Under the pieces are notes generated by a model. It had not been told where the DNA came from and did no database searches. It saw only the letters and a program-made list of their open reading frames with translations. Source: Imbricaverruca yamaguchii (taxonomy: Eukaryota; Arthropoda; Thecostraca; Neoverrucidae). Taken from it: a stretch of 64,000 bases of DNA. Position numbers and translations under genes: made by a program. This document shows, piece after piece, positions 35,628 through 46,740 of the stretch. The first letter of the stretch is position 1. Each line of letters begins with the position of its first letter. Location: NCBI GenBank assembly GCA_034440575.1, contig JAOTOL010001462.1:737001-801000 (forward strand), given 5' to 3'.

Positions 35628-35739
35628 TAAGTAAAGTGCCAATCCTAGAAGTTTGAAATAATGTGTGGCAATCTGTAGGTAGGAAGTATCCTTTCTGATG
35701 TTCGCTTCCCCTCCCACACATTTCAACAAAATCCTGGCT

Positions 35740-38600
35740 AGGCCACTGCTCAAGACTCAATTCAAGGTGCGTCCTTCACGAGGGTGAAACCTTGCATCTC
35801 TTTAGGAGCTCTCATCTTTCCACTCCCGAAGGGGAGGTAGTTCTTATCCAGGAAAGAATACATAGTTTTATGGATTGTGAAAATATATCTATGGTAAATT
35901 TCGTAAGCAGGCTGAACATGTCTAAGGCATAATAAGTGGCGCGAAATTCTGTGGGCTCTGTGTCAGGAATTTGTTTGTTTTTTTGGTATTCTTTTGCACG
36001 GAGCCAGTTTGTTCAAGTATAGCCGTAACATCGGGGCGGGAACACTAGCTGGCGCACTTATTTAAGATAATATATATTGCTTCCTGATCCTCGGATCTGC
36101 CTGTGCGTTAGGAACACAGATATTTGTGTATATCACAACCTTGCTTTAGTACAATTGAAGATGGCACGAAATTGAATGTTAGATATGTAGGGGATATTTC
36201 TTTCGGAAAGATAGCCGTCAGGTAAGTATGTGCATGTGGACTGTACTCCGGTTAAGAACTCTGTTGTAAGGTAAATTTGGTGTTTCTAGATTCCACCTAT
36301 GCAAAAGTGGTGGACCATTTTTACTGCCTCACCCTCAATGATCCTGATTGCTGTATACAAAATATGCCTTTCCAATGCTATCAGAGGTATGCAATTTCTT
36401 CATATCCGGGACCTCTCAGGTAGGCACAACGTTCACTGCTTTGAAAAGGGTAAACGGCAGCACACGCGTCATCGAATAATTTGTGGATTACGAAATGCAA
36501 GCAGAGCAACAGCTGAGATAGTGCAATATCCATGCCGATCACAGCATAGCACAATCATTCACACCTATGACCTCATCACATGCATTGATGTGATGCGCTC
36601 TTTCCTCAGTACTAAGTCTGAGTCAATCGGCTGGTGACAACCGAAGATAGCTGATCTAGAGTGGACCAGGGTAATGACATAACTGATGTAGAGTGGACCG
36701 GGATAATAAAGTATGCTTGTTGAAACGCAGGTCTCCAATGTGTCATGATCGTTCGTGCCGATTTGTGATATTTATTTATGGCGGGGATGGAAGGGGAGGG
36801 CAATATTCATTTAGGCCGAAATTGATTGGGGACACACTCCATGGGGCCCATGTTAGTTATGTAATGCTGATCATGAAAACCAATATGTTCACTGATATAT
36901 TTGTGTAAGGCGGCCAGATGTTCTGTTCGGTATACTAGATCAACATACTAGGCTGTTCCATACACAATGCGATGTCAGATGATGGATCTCCATTTTTGCC
37001 GGCGTCACTTGTCCGTGCATAGATAACTGGAACAACAAACTAATGGAGGAACATTGGATTTGAGCATTACCCTTTATGTTGGGAAAGCTTGAAATCACCA
37101 AGAGTGTACTGTATGGGTTACGAAGCCCATCTTTGGGAGAGCTTACTAATGAGTATTTATCCACGCCCAAAAGAAGCAATTGTTTGCGAAGGCACAATTG
37201 AATGAACGGGGACTGCTTGGGTATTGCAGGAATTTGAATGAGTTACTTGTTGGAATGCTCACAGTTGTCAATTATAGGTGGAGGTGAATTTATACAAGTG
37301 TTGCAGGATTTTGATAGCTCCGATATCGCTTACCTTCGCACGATGCAAGCCATGACGTCAAGATGAACAAAATCGCATGCGATTGGGGGGTTGCAAATAA
37401 CATTTTATCTTTTATGTAAACTGATATACTATGTTTTGCGTACTGGCGCCTCGGTCAATTTTCACGAAAGGAATTAACTATGTATGCTAATATGGCATAA
37501 ATTGTAAAACAAGCAAATTAATCCAAATATTCTTCTTTCGTTATGCGAAAGTGTGTATGAGATTGGTAAAACTTAACATAGGTTTATAACAACTGGTTCA
37601 TTACTGAAGCATTTTATATGACTTGACATTAGCTGACCTACTGAGTGATTTCCACGTGCATGAATATTTAATCTTCTCCTTTATTGATGGTTCATGTCAT
37701 TGAACCTCAGTTTCTGCAGAGCATACGCTTATTAATGTCGACGATGCTCTGCCATTGATGATGGCCGATAACTTGCTTTCATCGCTGTTACAAAGTTGGC
37801 TTAAGTTATGATTGTCCGGCGAACTTGCACTTTGGAAACACTGTTTTTGAAGATAGATGCATTGATTGTGATACTAATGTTTTACATGGATTGACAAATC
37901 CCTTATATACTGGCATTATTACCATTGATGTGATGTATCAGAATACAATGGTAACGATGATCACGATTATCTTGACAGCTGCATTTGCTCTTCTGACGAG
38001 GGCGACCTCTGTGTAGACGTGCTCTCTACCCATTCAATGTCTAAGAAGCAAGTTGAGCTGCATGGTCAATCCCTGGCGAAATACGAGGGCCTGAGACACT
38101 GCTTCGGCGGATTGTAGAGTGTCTCGGGCCCTCGTATTGTCTGACCTGCTTCGGCGGATTGCAGTGTCCAGAGTGCCTAAAAGTAGAGCTGCCAGAGCTG
38201 CTTAACTCTTGTCTCGATCGGCCAACCTGCAGAAGGTCAACATGCTATTAACTGGCCACAAGCTGTCCGTGCTTGCAGGTATGCTACTCAGGTAATTGTT
38301 TCGCCGTGACACATTTTTCATCCGGAATTTCAGCGAAAAATATGCATCTGAAAGCGGACTTCGTGGCCCTCGACACAGACGCAACTGACAACACTATTCC
38401 TTCATGAACAAGTACCTGATTTCTGTGTGAAAACAGTTGTAGAAACTGTTGAGTTTTCAGGAGGGAACTCTGTTGCACGGTGAGCATCAAGGTGCATGGC
38501 CACTGATACAGCACTGCATGTGCAGAATCTTGACACCATTACTCCGAATAACCTTGAATTCATTGTCTCCCGCCCTCATTTGGTAATATATAAAATGAGG
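35740..38600. repeat. Segment B3 of the duplication
   Basis: Counterpart of B1, B2 and B4, with the exon-1 block at 37334-37460. Near 38090-38160 a short internal duplication (GAGGGCCTGAGACACTGCTT inverted and repeated) disrupts sequence that is colinear in B1 and B4. Confidence 0.75.
37334..37403 (-). CDS. Unit 3 secreted-protein family, exon 1 (signal peptide)
   Basis: A 70-bp exon of the same length and phase as in units 1 and 2. It encodes MLFATPQSHA then ILFILTSWLASCE plus one base, with donor GCGAAG|GTAAGC. The change of Ala to Glu at the last residue would place Glu at position -1 of the predicted cleavage site, which is unfavourable. The leader block upstream is conserved (TCAGTT, TTTACATAAA). 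Paired with the frameshifted exon at 29774-30232. Confidence 0.45.
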
Positions 38601-38825
38601 GATGTCGAAAATTGTTCAAAATTATTATATCGTTGGTCTGTCATCGTCGTCGATATCTGCCTATCGTTACTTTGACGGTGCTATTAACATGTTTCCGGTA
38701 CATTTGGCACCTTTTTCCAACGTATAGGTTACCTGTTGCGATACCTAAAATATATAGATTGAGGGTGTTGGAGACATAAAACCAAGGCTGGACTCTGCGG
38801 AATTTCGCGATTGATGTCGATCGTT

Positions 38826-39122
38826 GTACCTGGGGCTGCTCTTTGACCCTCCAGTCATTTTAAAGCCGAGTTCTGGATACCAATGGACAAGTTTTGTTCC
38901 AGGTGTTAAAATGCTAGCCGATAACTGCTTGAACTAAACAAACTTGAAGTTCGGTTTAAGCACCCAACTTAACTCGTACGTGGAGCTGCTCTTTGACCTT
39001 CCAGGTCATTTGAAAGCTGAGTTCTGGATAACAATGGACAAGCTTCGTTCCTGGTATTAAAATGCTAACCGATAACTTCTTGAACTAAATAAGCGTGAAG
39101 TTCAGTTTAAGCAGCCAACTTA
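38826..39122. repeat. Two-copy 150-bp tandem duplication
   Basis: 38826-38975 and 38976-39122 are about 88% identical (GCTGCTCTTTGACC, GAGTTCTGGATA, TTAAAATGCTA, AACTTGAAGTTC). Both carry GTTCC-GGTNTTAAAATGCTA, the empty form of the TTAA site filled by the transposon at 46741. Confidence 0.8.
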
Positions 39123-39299
39123 GCTTTATTATAGCCCAGAGTGAGAGAAAGGTTATCCGAGGTCATGTTGGATCAATGACCTCCACTGAAGTTCCATCAC
39201 TCTTACCACATCCATTGTGGCTATTGTGACCTTGACTTCACTTCACTTACCATTGTGGCCAACAAGTGAGATTAATTATCGACAATTTACGAGTTATTA

Positions 39300-40180
39300 A
39301 ATTATTATTAAAGTCGTTGCTTACGCTGACGACACAGAGGCCATGTTGTCATCGAAATTGGAGGACATAATGTATGCAAAACGTCGTCTCGAATCGTGCT
39401 TGGAAGCTATGAGCTCGTGGTACCGTGTAAATCTTCTCAAGCTCAACCCATCTAAAACGCACTTTGTGATCTTTGGTTCTCGCCAGATGATCGCGCGGCT
39501 ACCTAGCATCAACCTCTCTGTTCTTGGATCGGATATTTCACGTGTCTCATCCATCAAGAACCTGGGTGTGACCATGGACGAATCGTTAACATGGAGTGAA
39601 CAAATTGGCGATATTGCTAAGAAATGTAACCGCATCATCTTTCCTCTAGCCAAGCAGGTACATTCTCTTACTGAAGAAACGCTGTCGAAGTTAGTGCTTG
39701 CACTGGTTTTCCCCCATGGAATGTACTGTTGCTCAATCTGGTCTGCTGCATGTGACACCGAGCGCGTGCGAATCCAAAAAGTCATAATGAGGGCGGCCAG
39801 GATCATAACTAGGACCTCTCGCTATGGCCATGTTATATCGCATGTTATTGAGCGGTTAGGCTGGCCTAGCTTTCAACGCTTTGTCGACATTAGGGATTGC
39901 TCACTGGTTCATCTTGCAGTGCATCACTCGGGAGCACCTGAAACCCTGCGTGATATTGTGACATTGAGAAGTGATGTCAGCTCTCGATCTACGCGATCAA
40001 CACTGTTTTCAGTAGAGCGCCCACGCCTGAAAACTTATTTTGCGCAACGCTCTTCATGTACCGTGCTGCAGGTTTTTTTGGAACAGTCTCCCCGAGGAAG
40101 TTAGGCCCGAAAATATGCGACGGGCTTTTAAGTTTAAGCTGAAGGAGGCGCTGAGAAGAGCTGTACGTGTGAATGTTTGA
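39300..40180 (+). mobile_element. LINE reverse transcriptase, 5'-truncated
   Basis: This is the RT palm-to-thumb of a non-LTR element. KVVAYADDTEAML holds the catalytic YADD (39322-39333). SWYRVNLLKLNPSKTHFVIF and IKNLGVTMDESLTWSEQI follow, then LVLALVFPHGMYCCSIW. The frame is open from 39343 to 40104. A slip in a run of eight T near 40075 moves the true end (FWNSLPEEVRPENMRRAFKF) into another frame ending at 40180. So this copy is nearly intact over its length but 5'-truncated and frameshifted. It is inserted in segment C3. It is a different family from the 8570-9765 LINE. Confidence 0.85.
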
Positions 40181-40329
40181 GTATTGTATGCATGTGTTTC
40201 TTAATGCTTTAGTAGCATCCTGTCCCACCCTTTTCTTTTTAGCGTTTTTGGCATTTGATGCTGAGCGTCTCTTACCAATACAAGGATTGAATGTTATGTG
40301 AAAACGACTTGACATATGCCATCGTAGCA

Positions 40330-41210
40330 CTTATGCCATCGTAGCACACTGCCAGGACTTTGCGTCTTCAAAATTGAATGTCACACGACTGGCAAGGGTT
40401 ATCCATCAGTAACCTCAAGCGACGGGCCCTAACGCACACAGTTCGTTCGCAATCGCCGGAAAACCTTAGGGGTTGAATCAAACCTCCACCTTTTGCTCGG
40501 GCGAGGTTCAAAGGACATTGCTAATTATAATGAGATGCATATGCATATTGCACTAGTATTCATGTAATGCACCTGCAGGCAGTAGCGCAACCGGTGGGGG
40601 CTAAGGGGGCTACAGCAACTCCCAACGTCGTGCTAGAGGGACCATTTCGGCGCAAAGAGGCACGCCAAGATTTAGCTTTGTCGCCCTCTGGAGAACAGTA
40701 GCAACCGGGTGCCCCGCGATAGGTGGTGCGCTCACAAGAATGTCGTCGGTATCCAGAAAAATTGCGCAGGGGACGTGAAAACTCGCGCTAGGCGCTTAAA
40801 TATATCCTTTGAGGGCTACACAAGTTCATGTTCGGAACAAAATACAAACAGTTGGGGCCGAAAACTCGCACCAAGTCCCCCAAATCGTAAATGGGGGTCT
40901 CACAAACTTGGAGATGGGCCCTGAAACATTGCGCTTTGGTCCACAAAATTGCTGTCGCGGCCCCAAAGATTCCTGTCGGTTTTGGGGCGAATAAATACAA
41001 CAGGGCCCCGAAAATGCACTGAGGCCCCAAGAAATCCCCTCTGGGACCCAGAAATTCCCGTGACGGGATGAATATGGCAGCTGGATCCCGAAAAATCAGG
41101 TTTGGGCCTGGAAATCGCACAGGAGACCCGAAGTCAGGCCTGGGCTTTAAAATTCGCCTTGTGACCCGATAAAATTAGCGTCGATGGCGCGAAATACAGT
41201 GACCGCAAAA
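40330..41210. repeat. Segment C3 continuation with GGGCCCCGAAAA minisatellite
   Basis: Matches parts of C1 (16380-17300), including the repeat array at 40770-41180. Noncoding. Confidence 0.6.
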
Positions 41211-41482
41211 ATGGCTTTACAGCAAATCCGCAAATAAACAAGTATCGACATCGAAATTATGACACTATTTCATTCGTGTGCCAAACACAATAGAATGTGG
41301 GAGGAGCTTAGGACTAGGTGGGCCGCTTGGTAACAGCATGACTCAAGCCAGCTGATGTCATGAACCAGCCTAGTACTCTCGTGGCTTTTACAGTGAGAAC
41401 ATTTATTCGCTCCTCTGCGCGCATGGATTTATTGCGACGCAGACAATTTTGGCGCGCTATCATTGCTGTTCTACTGATCACA

Positions 41483-41935
41483 ATGGGGCGCAAGAAGTTT
41501 TCTGGAGAGGCAAAGGCTCTTGCCTTGGCCCTGTTAGAACAAAGAATTTCTTATTTGTGTGGCCGCGGATTGAGAAGTGAGTAGGCATGCAATATATATC
41601 CTCAAGACTGCCGCCGCGTCATTGCCTGCAGATGTTACACAAAAGAGAAATGATGGATCCGGTAGGCAGAAAATTACCAGCAAGAGGACAGATTCGATTC
41701 TGAAGCGTCAAGTGATGTCTAATCCATCACTAACTGGAACAGTATTTAAAACATATTGACCCCAGTCTACTTAATGCCCAACCCGTCGCCTACACCGACA
41801 ACCCTGCCAGAAATCGACACGAGCACCTGGCAAGGATGGGCTGACAGTATCGTGGTGTGGGCCGCCACCGACCCGTCGCCATTAGGACCATCCAACATCG
41901 TCTCCGAAAGGACTTGGACTGCCCAGCCTACTTGG
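41483..41935 (+). mobile_element. Tc1-type transposase N-terminal remnant
   Basis: The frame from 41483 reads MGRKKFSGEAKALALALLEQ (first helix-turn-helix). After a frameshift near 41580 it reads HAIYILKTAAASLP, then GSGRQKITSKRTDSILKRQV and SNPSLTG, the second DNA-binding half with the GRPR-like hook (GSGRQK). After an interrupting 90-bp insert it resumes with IRTIQHRLRKDLDCPA, the usual Tc1 (S/A)xRTIQHRL motif. The catalytic DDE domain is absent and no terminal repeat is seen. It is dead. Confidence 0.75.
41789..41876 (+). pseudogene. 88-bp SMIM15 coding fragment inside the Tc1 remnant
   Basis: It is identical to SMIM15 5013-5100 at 87 of 88 positions and encodes PTPTTLPEIDTSTWQGWADS and IVVWAATDP. 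CCCGTCGCC stands on both sides (41782-41790, 41872-41880), so removing 90 bp restores the Tc1 sequence. It cannot make SMIM15: no transmembrane part is present. Confidence 0.8.
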
Positions 41936-41939
41936 AGCG

Positions 41940-42310
41940 AGCGTGGGTCCGTAAAGGAGACCAAGTCTGGTGGGCGTGCAGTAGTGGCGCCGACAGTGGC
42001 TCCCTCCACCACTGCGTAGTTCATCTCACCGCCTCTAGGGGGTCATGGCGACACCGTCGATCGAAGTTCTGCTCATGACACGCCGAAGGAACTTGCGGTG
42101 TTGTCAGCGACGTAGCTGTCTGATAACTGATGCTGATGCTGTTTATCAGGTAATGTCTCCCCCGAGGATCGTCTGTAGGAATAGTTAAATGAATATAGTA
42201 TTTAGTCTAGGTGGGCGATTTCAATTTAGGTCAGTTCAGTTATGATGCTAGAGAATTGGGTTAACTTTTAACATGGTACTACAGGCATGTGTATTCATCC
42301 TACACATGTC
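41940..42310. repeat. Segment A4, SMIM15-downstream part
   Basis: Matches 5785-6150 (GCGTGGGTCCGTAAAGGAGA, CCTCCACCA-TG-GTAGTTCA, GTCTAGGTGGGCGAT). It shows that the ancestral unit began in the SMIM15 region. Confidence 0.7.
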
Positions 42311-42928
42311 CAGAGGTGCAAGCATGCGCAACTGAACACACTCTTTTGACGCCAAAAGCCAATTATGCAACCTATCATACGCCGTCATACCTAGGGTAGT
42401 AGCGCCACAGAAGCGGGTACAAGGTGTGGAAGCACTGAGGCATGCATTCCTTCCCCACGAAAATGTGGCGCCCCTCCGGAAAGGCTCGTGTACACCCGCT
42501 CACCCCTCGCTTCAGGGATTTCTCAGCCAAAGGCTCCCCTCTCAGGGGAAAAGGCGACTCCTGAGAGCAACAGACGCCCGTTTAAGACGAAAAGGCGCCA
42601 CATCAGTCTGCTTGAATGCCCGCTTCCCAGCACAACCGTTTTTCCGCCGAAGGCGTCATTCCAGGGGCTTGCGCATTGGCTCTCCCCCGAAAAAAATGAC
42701 GTCCCTCCAGACAATGCCCCTGCTCCTAACAATGTATTCGTCCCCCGCTACAACTTTTGGAGTTTAAGGCATGCGATTTTGGTAAGCATTTGTATTTGCA
42801 TGAACACCCATTCTAACGCCGTTGGCTGTTAATGGTCCAGAAAATAAGACGCTGCCAAGGAGTTAGGCACTATCGGTCCAATACACTACCATGGAGAGTA
42901 GAAGGATGCATTTTTGCACTTCTGTTCA
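42311..42928. mobile_element. About 620-bp insertion unique to segment A4
   Basis: In A1, A2 and A3 the words CATGTC and AAAGAGATGA lie within about 15 bp. In A4 they are separated by 620 bp of GC-richer sequence with repeated CCGAAGGCG/CCAAAGGC-like motifs. Overlapping open frames of about 113 residues lack any domain. I cannot class the element. Confidence 0.4.
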
Positions 42929-43139
42929 TGGGTATAAAAGAGATGATAGGTGCATTCGTTTGAACATGTTCGGTAAGACTGAAAACCGTACTGCATTGCT
43001 ATGGGACAAACTTTGCGAAACGGATGCACAAAATAAGAGGAAGTAACAATGTGTCCTACTTCCAGATACGTCTCCTTTTCATTTCCTTTACTGATAATAT
43101 CAGATACATTGATGACTTTGAATTTGCGGATCTGACTAA

Positions 43140-43533
43140 CAAATTTAATGTTGCTTTCTCTTATTGTGCAAATTTGGAATAGCTTCATCAATTGGTTCCA
43201 GTCTGTTCTAGGTCTCTTTATGAGCCTTTCTTTAAATCAATTTTTCACTTATCACCTTATCTTTTTTATGCATTTGGTATTTTCTCATTCAATATTGGTG
43301 CCACAAACTCAATGATTGTGATCAACTTTATAGTCTAAAGGTCCGTTAGTTATCCTTCAGGTTTTCTCTCATTCCATCAAATGCATCGCGCGAATTCACA
43401 ACAAATTTCCTGGTCTTGCTTTCGACATTGTCGCACTATGGGCAGTGTCATCTCTCTCCGGTTAGAGTAGCTAGGCTGTTGCATGCATTAGAAGATGGCG
43501 CATAACGTCCATTTGTTTGCCGTGTATTTATAT
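43140..43533 (-). pseudogene. Unit 4 secreted-protein family, terminal exon (degenerate)
   Basis: Alignment to A2/A3 is clear at the DNA level (TGTGCAAATTTGGAATAGCTTC, AAAGGTCCGTTA, TTTTCTCTCATTCCATCAAA, AAGATGGCGCATAACGTCCA). The protein is riddled with stops and frameshifts. The 5' part beyond about 43533 is replaced by unrelated sequence, so the splice acceptor is gone. Confidence 0.65.
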
Positions 43534-43538
43534 TGGTT

Positions 43539-43558
43539 TGCCGCCTAATTAGGCGGCA
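43539..43558. repeat. Perfect 20-bp palindrome
   Basis: TGCCGCCTAATTAGGCGGCA lies exactly where A4 homology to the other units breaks. A second short palindrome (CAGATCGATCTG) follows at about 43577. Confidence 0.7.
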
Positions 43559-43844
43559 TTTGTACACGAGACAATCAGATCGATCTGATCTACTTCCTGA
43601 CTTCTTATCATATCCTCTGACCTATTATTATACTTGCTAACTTCTTACCATAATTAGCGTAATTGCTGACTCTATCCTTGTTGCTGGTATGAGGAATTGT
43701 TATATGTTTTTATGTAGGCCCGTGACAGCCCCTTTTCCCATGACATCTGCTTGATAACTCGACAATAGGCTGTAATAGCCACGAGTTTATTGTGGATGGC
43801 CTGAATATACGTCTTTGTTTTTGTCTTTGTCTCTATGACGATCA

Positions 43845-46150
43845 CATTTTGCACAATAATTGACAAATATGACCGCATTACATGCATGTATGTGATGCGC
43901 TCTTTCTTCAGTACTATGTCTGGGTAAATCGGCTGACGACGCCCGAAGATAACTGATCTAGGTACTAGGGTAATGACATAACTGATGTAGAGTGCACAAG
44001 GGTAATGAAGTATCTGGATTCAAACGCAGCTTATAATGTGTGAAGACCATTGGTGATGATTTCCGTTTTTTTCTCTCTTTTGGGGTGTGGGCGGTGTACG
44101 TGATGGCCGAATTGGATTGGGAGCACACTCATAGGGTCCCATGCTAAAAGTTGGAATTATTTGTGCACAAATACCAACTTTGAGGGGTACATGCCTGTCG
44201 AAATTATATAAAACATCACCCTCCCCTGGTCACGATATATTGGATCACAATGATGCGCTACATAATGCCCTGGAACATGTTCACTGGGGAATTTCTGCAA
44301 GTCGGCTAGGTTTTTAGTTCGGTATTCTGTTGAACATCGCGGGCTGTTATTATGCAATGTCGATGCTGGGTTTACGTCTTTCCGGGTATATTCCATTTTT
44401 GAGTATTTTTGGTACAAAGCTACAGATAAAAACCGATTAATGGAGGAACACTAGATTAGAGCATTAGTCTGCGTGTCTACGAAACTTGAAATAATTAATG
44501 GTGCTATGTATGGGCTTCGGAGCTCATTTTATGAACACTGCATTATGGGTATGCATGATTCCATAAAGGACGCAATTATTTGCATTGGCACAATCGAGAG
44601 AATGGGATTGCTTGAATATTGCAGGTATTTGAATAAGTCGGTTGTAGGAATGCTTGCAGTTGTCAAGTGGAGTAAATTGTAAATGGAGGTGAATAAAAGA
44701 AGTGATGCCAGATTTTTATAACTCCGATATCGCTTACCTGCGCACGATGCAAGCCATGACGTCAAGATGAAGAAAATAGTTTGTATTGAGTTAGTTCAAA
44801 TAACGTCGTGTATTTATGTAAACTGCTTTACTATGTGTTGCGTCCTGGCGCCTCGCTCAATTGCCATCAAAGGAAATATACATGAAATTTAAAATTACTG
44901 AAGTGGGAAAATGAAATACAAATGGCAAATGGAGCAAGCAATTGAATCGAAGTGCGTTTTCTTTGTTATCCGAAAATGTACATGGGATTTGCAAGCCTTA
45001 TAACAGGTTTGAAACAACTTGTTCACTATTGAGACATTGTCTAACACTTGAAATTAGCCGATCCATTGAGTGATTTTCACGTGCCAGAACATTCAATTTT
45101 ATCTTTTTATGTTTTGTGCCATTGAACCTCATTTTCAACCGAGCATAGGCCGATTGATTTCGGTGCTGGCTTGTCATTTATGCTGATCGATAGCTTTCTT
45201 TCCTTACTGTTATAACGTTGGCTTAGGCGCCACTTCCGGAGTGTACTTGCATTTTAGATATACTGTTCTTGAAGATAGATACATCGATTGTGGTACTAAT
45301 TGTTCGTGGTGCCGACTCACAAGTGGATTTTAAAGTGGCATTATTACCAACGATGCCATGTATCAGGATACAATTAAAGATCCTTCCTCTTCTCCAGTCC
45401 TGCCGATATTGTGCGACCAGCCCTGGGCTATGCAGTCGCGTGGTGCACGAAGCGACCGTCCTCCAGTAATGCTTCGCATTGAGCCTTCGTTCACCTATAG
45501 CTACATCTGCCGCCAGTACGATCACCTGTGCCAACAATGTGAACAGCACGATGGTGTTGCCAGCTGCATTTGCTCTCCTGCTGAGAGCGCACACTCCGTG
45601 GACGTGCTCTCTAGCCACTCAACATCCGAGAAGCAAGCTGAGCTGAATGGTCAATCACTGGCGAAATCAAGTGAATCTAAGACACTGTTTCGGCGGATTG
45701 TAAAGTATGTAGTCTCCAGAGCGCCTAAAAGAAAAGCTGCGATAGCTGTTTGACTCTTGTCTCGGTTGCTCAACCTGCAGCAATTCAACATGCTATCCAT
45801 GGGCCGAAACCTGTTCGTCGTTGCGTGCATATTACTCAACTAGTTGTTTCGCCATGATACACCTTTCATCCTGAGTTTCATTGAAGAGATGCATCTGAGT
45901 GCGGACTTCGTGGCCTTGACTCGGGTGCATCCAGCAACATCATTCCTTCATGAACAAAGCAACGCTGCATGTGATGCTGAACACTATCACCTGACTTCTT
46001 TGTGGAGGCTGTCGTGGAAACAGTTGTGTTTTCGCGAGGAAACTGTTGCACGATGGGCATCAAAGTGCATGCCACTGATAAGATAGTGCATGTGTATTGC
46101 ATGTACAGTTATTCCTCCGAATAACTGTAAGTCCATTGTCTCCCGCTCTG
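43845..46150. repeat. Segment B4 of the duplication
   Basis: Counterpart of B1-B3. A + strand frame of 131 codons (45358-45753) is open here but broken in B1-B3. Both strands remain partly open, so coding is doubtful. Confidence 0.7.
44738..44806 (-). pseudogene. Unit 4 secreted-protein family, exon 1 (broken)
   Basis: The position and donor (GCGCAG|GTAAGC) match units 1-3, but the ATG is ACG and one base is missing, so the frame reaches a TGA inside the exon. The donor and last 30 bases are unchanged. Confidence 0.6.
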
Positions 46151-46179
46151 GTTTGATAATATATTAAAACCAATGATTC

Positions 46180-46736
46180 CTCCGAATCGTTTTTAAATAG
46201 CAAAGTTCAAAATATATCCAAAACAAGCAACGAATCTTTGTTGCAGGTTCCTGACATTGTTCTGTACAGCGACACATCGACTTGGTAATCTTTTTGCTGC
46301 GCGTGGTAACCAGCTCAGTGTTTTACAGTTTTTTTTATCGTGCAAACGTAATCGTTTGCTGAAGCTTCAGGACCTTTTTTTGCCACTTGGCCATTCTCCG
46401 TAAGCGGAAAGCACAACGAAAACATTTTATTAGGTAGAAATTAGTTGAAATTAAACACAACATTGGTCTGCCATTGTCGTCGATGTCTGCCTGTCGTTGA
46501 TTTGAAAGAGCTATTAGCACGTCTTAGTGCATGGCCTTTGGCATCTTTCTTCAGTCTAGAGGGGGCTTGATGGGACACCTAAAAATTTTAGACGGAGAGC
46601 GATAGAGAAAAAAAGCAACGTTGCACGTAGCGTATTTTCACGATTTATACCAATTATTGTACCTCGAGCTCCTCGTTGATCTTCCAGGTCAGATTAAAGC
46701 TGAGTTCTCGAGTGAGAAAAAAAATAGTTCCCAGTG
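46180..46736. repeat. Segment C4, first part
   Basis: Matches 15945-16380 and 38633-38900. It is interrupted by the TTAA transposon at 46741 and resumes at 47721. Confidence 0.6.
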
Positions 46737-46740
46737 TTAG

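Noticed and set aside
42426..42832. Two overlapping + strand frames of about 113 codons
   Set aside because: They overlap in different frames in a GC-rich insertion, without a domain or conservation in other units.
45223..45753. Cys-rich + strand frame and hydrophobic - strand frame with GTGAAC donor in segment B
   Set aside because: Both strands are partly open in several units. Substitutions show no codon bias, indels shift frames between copies, and no start codon precedes the - strand version.
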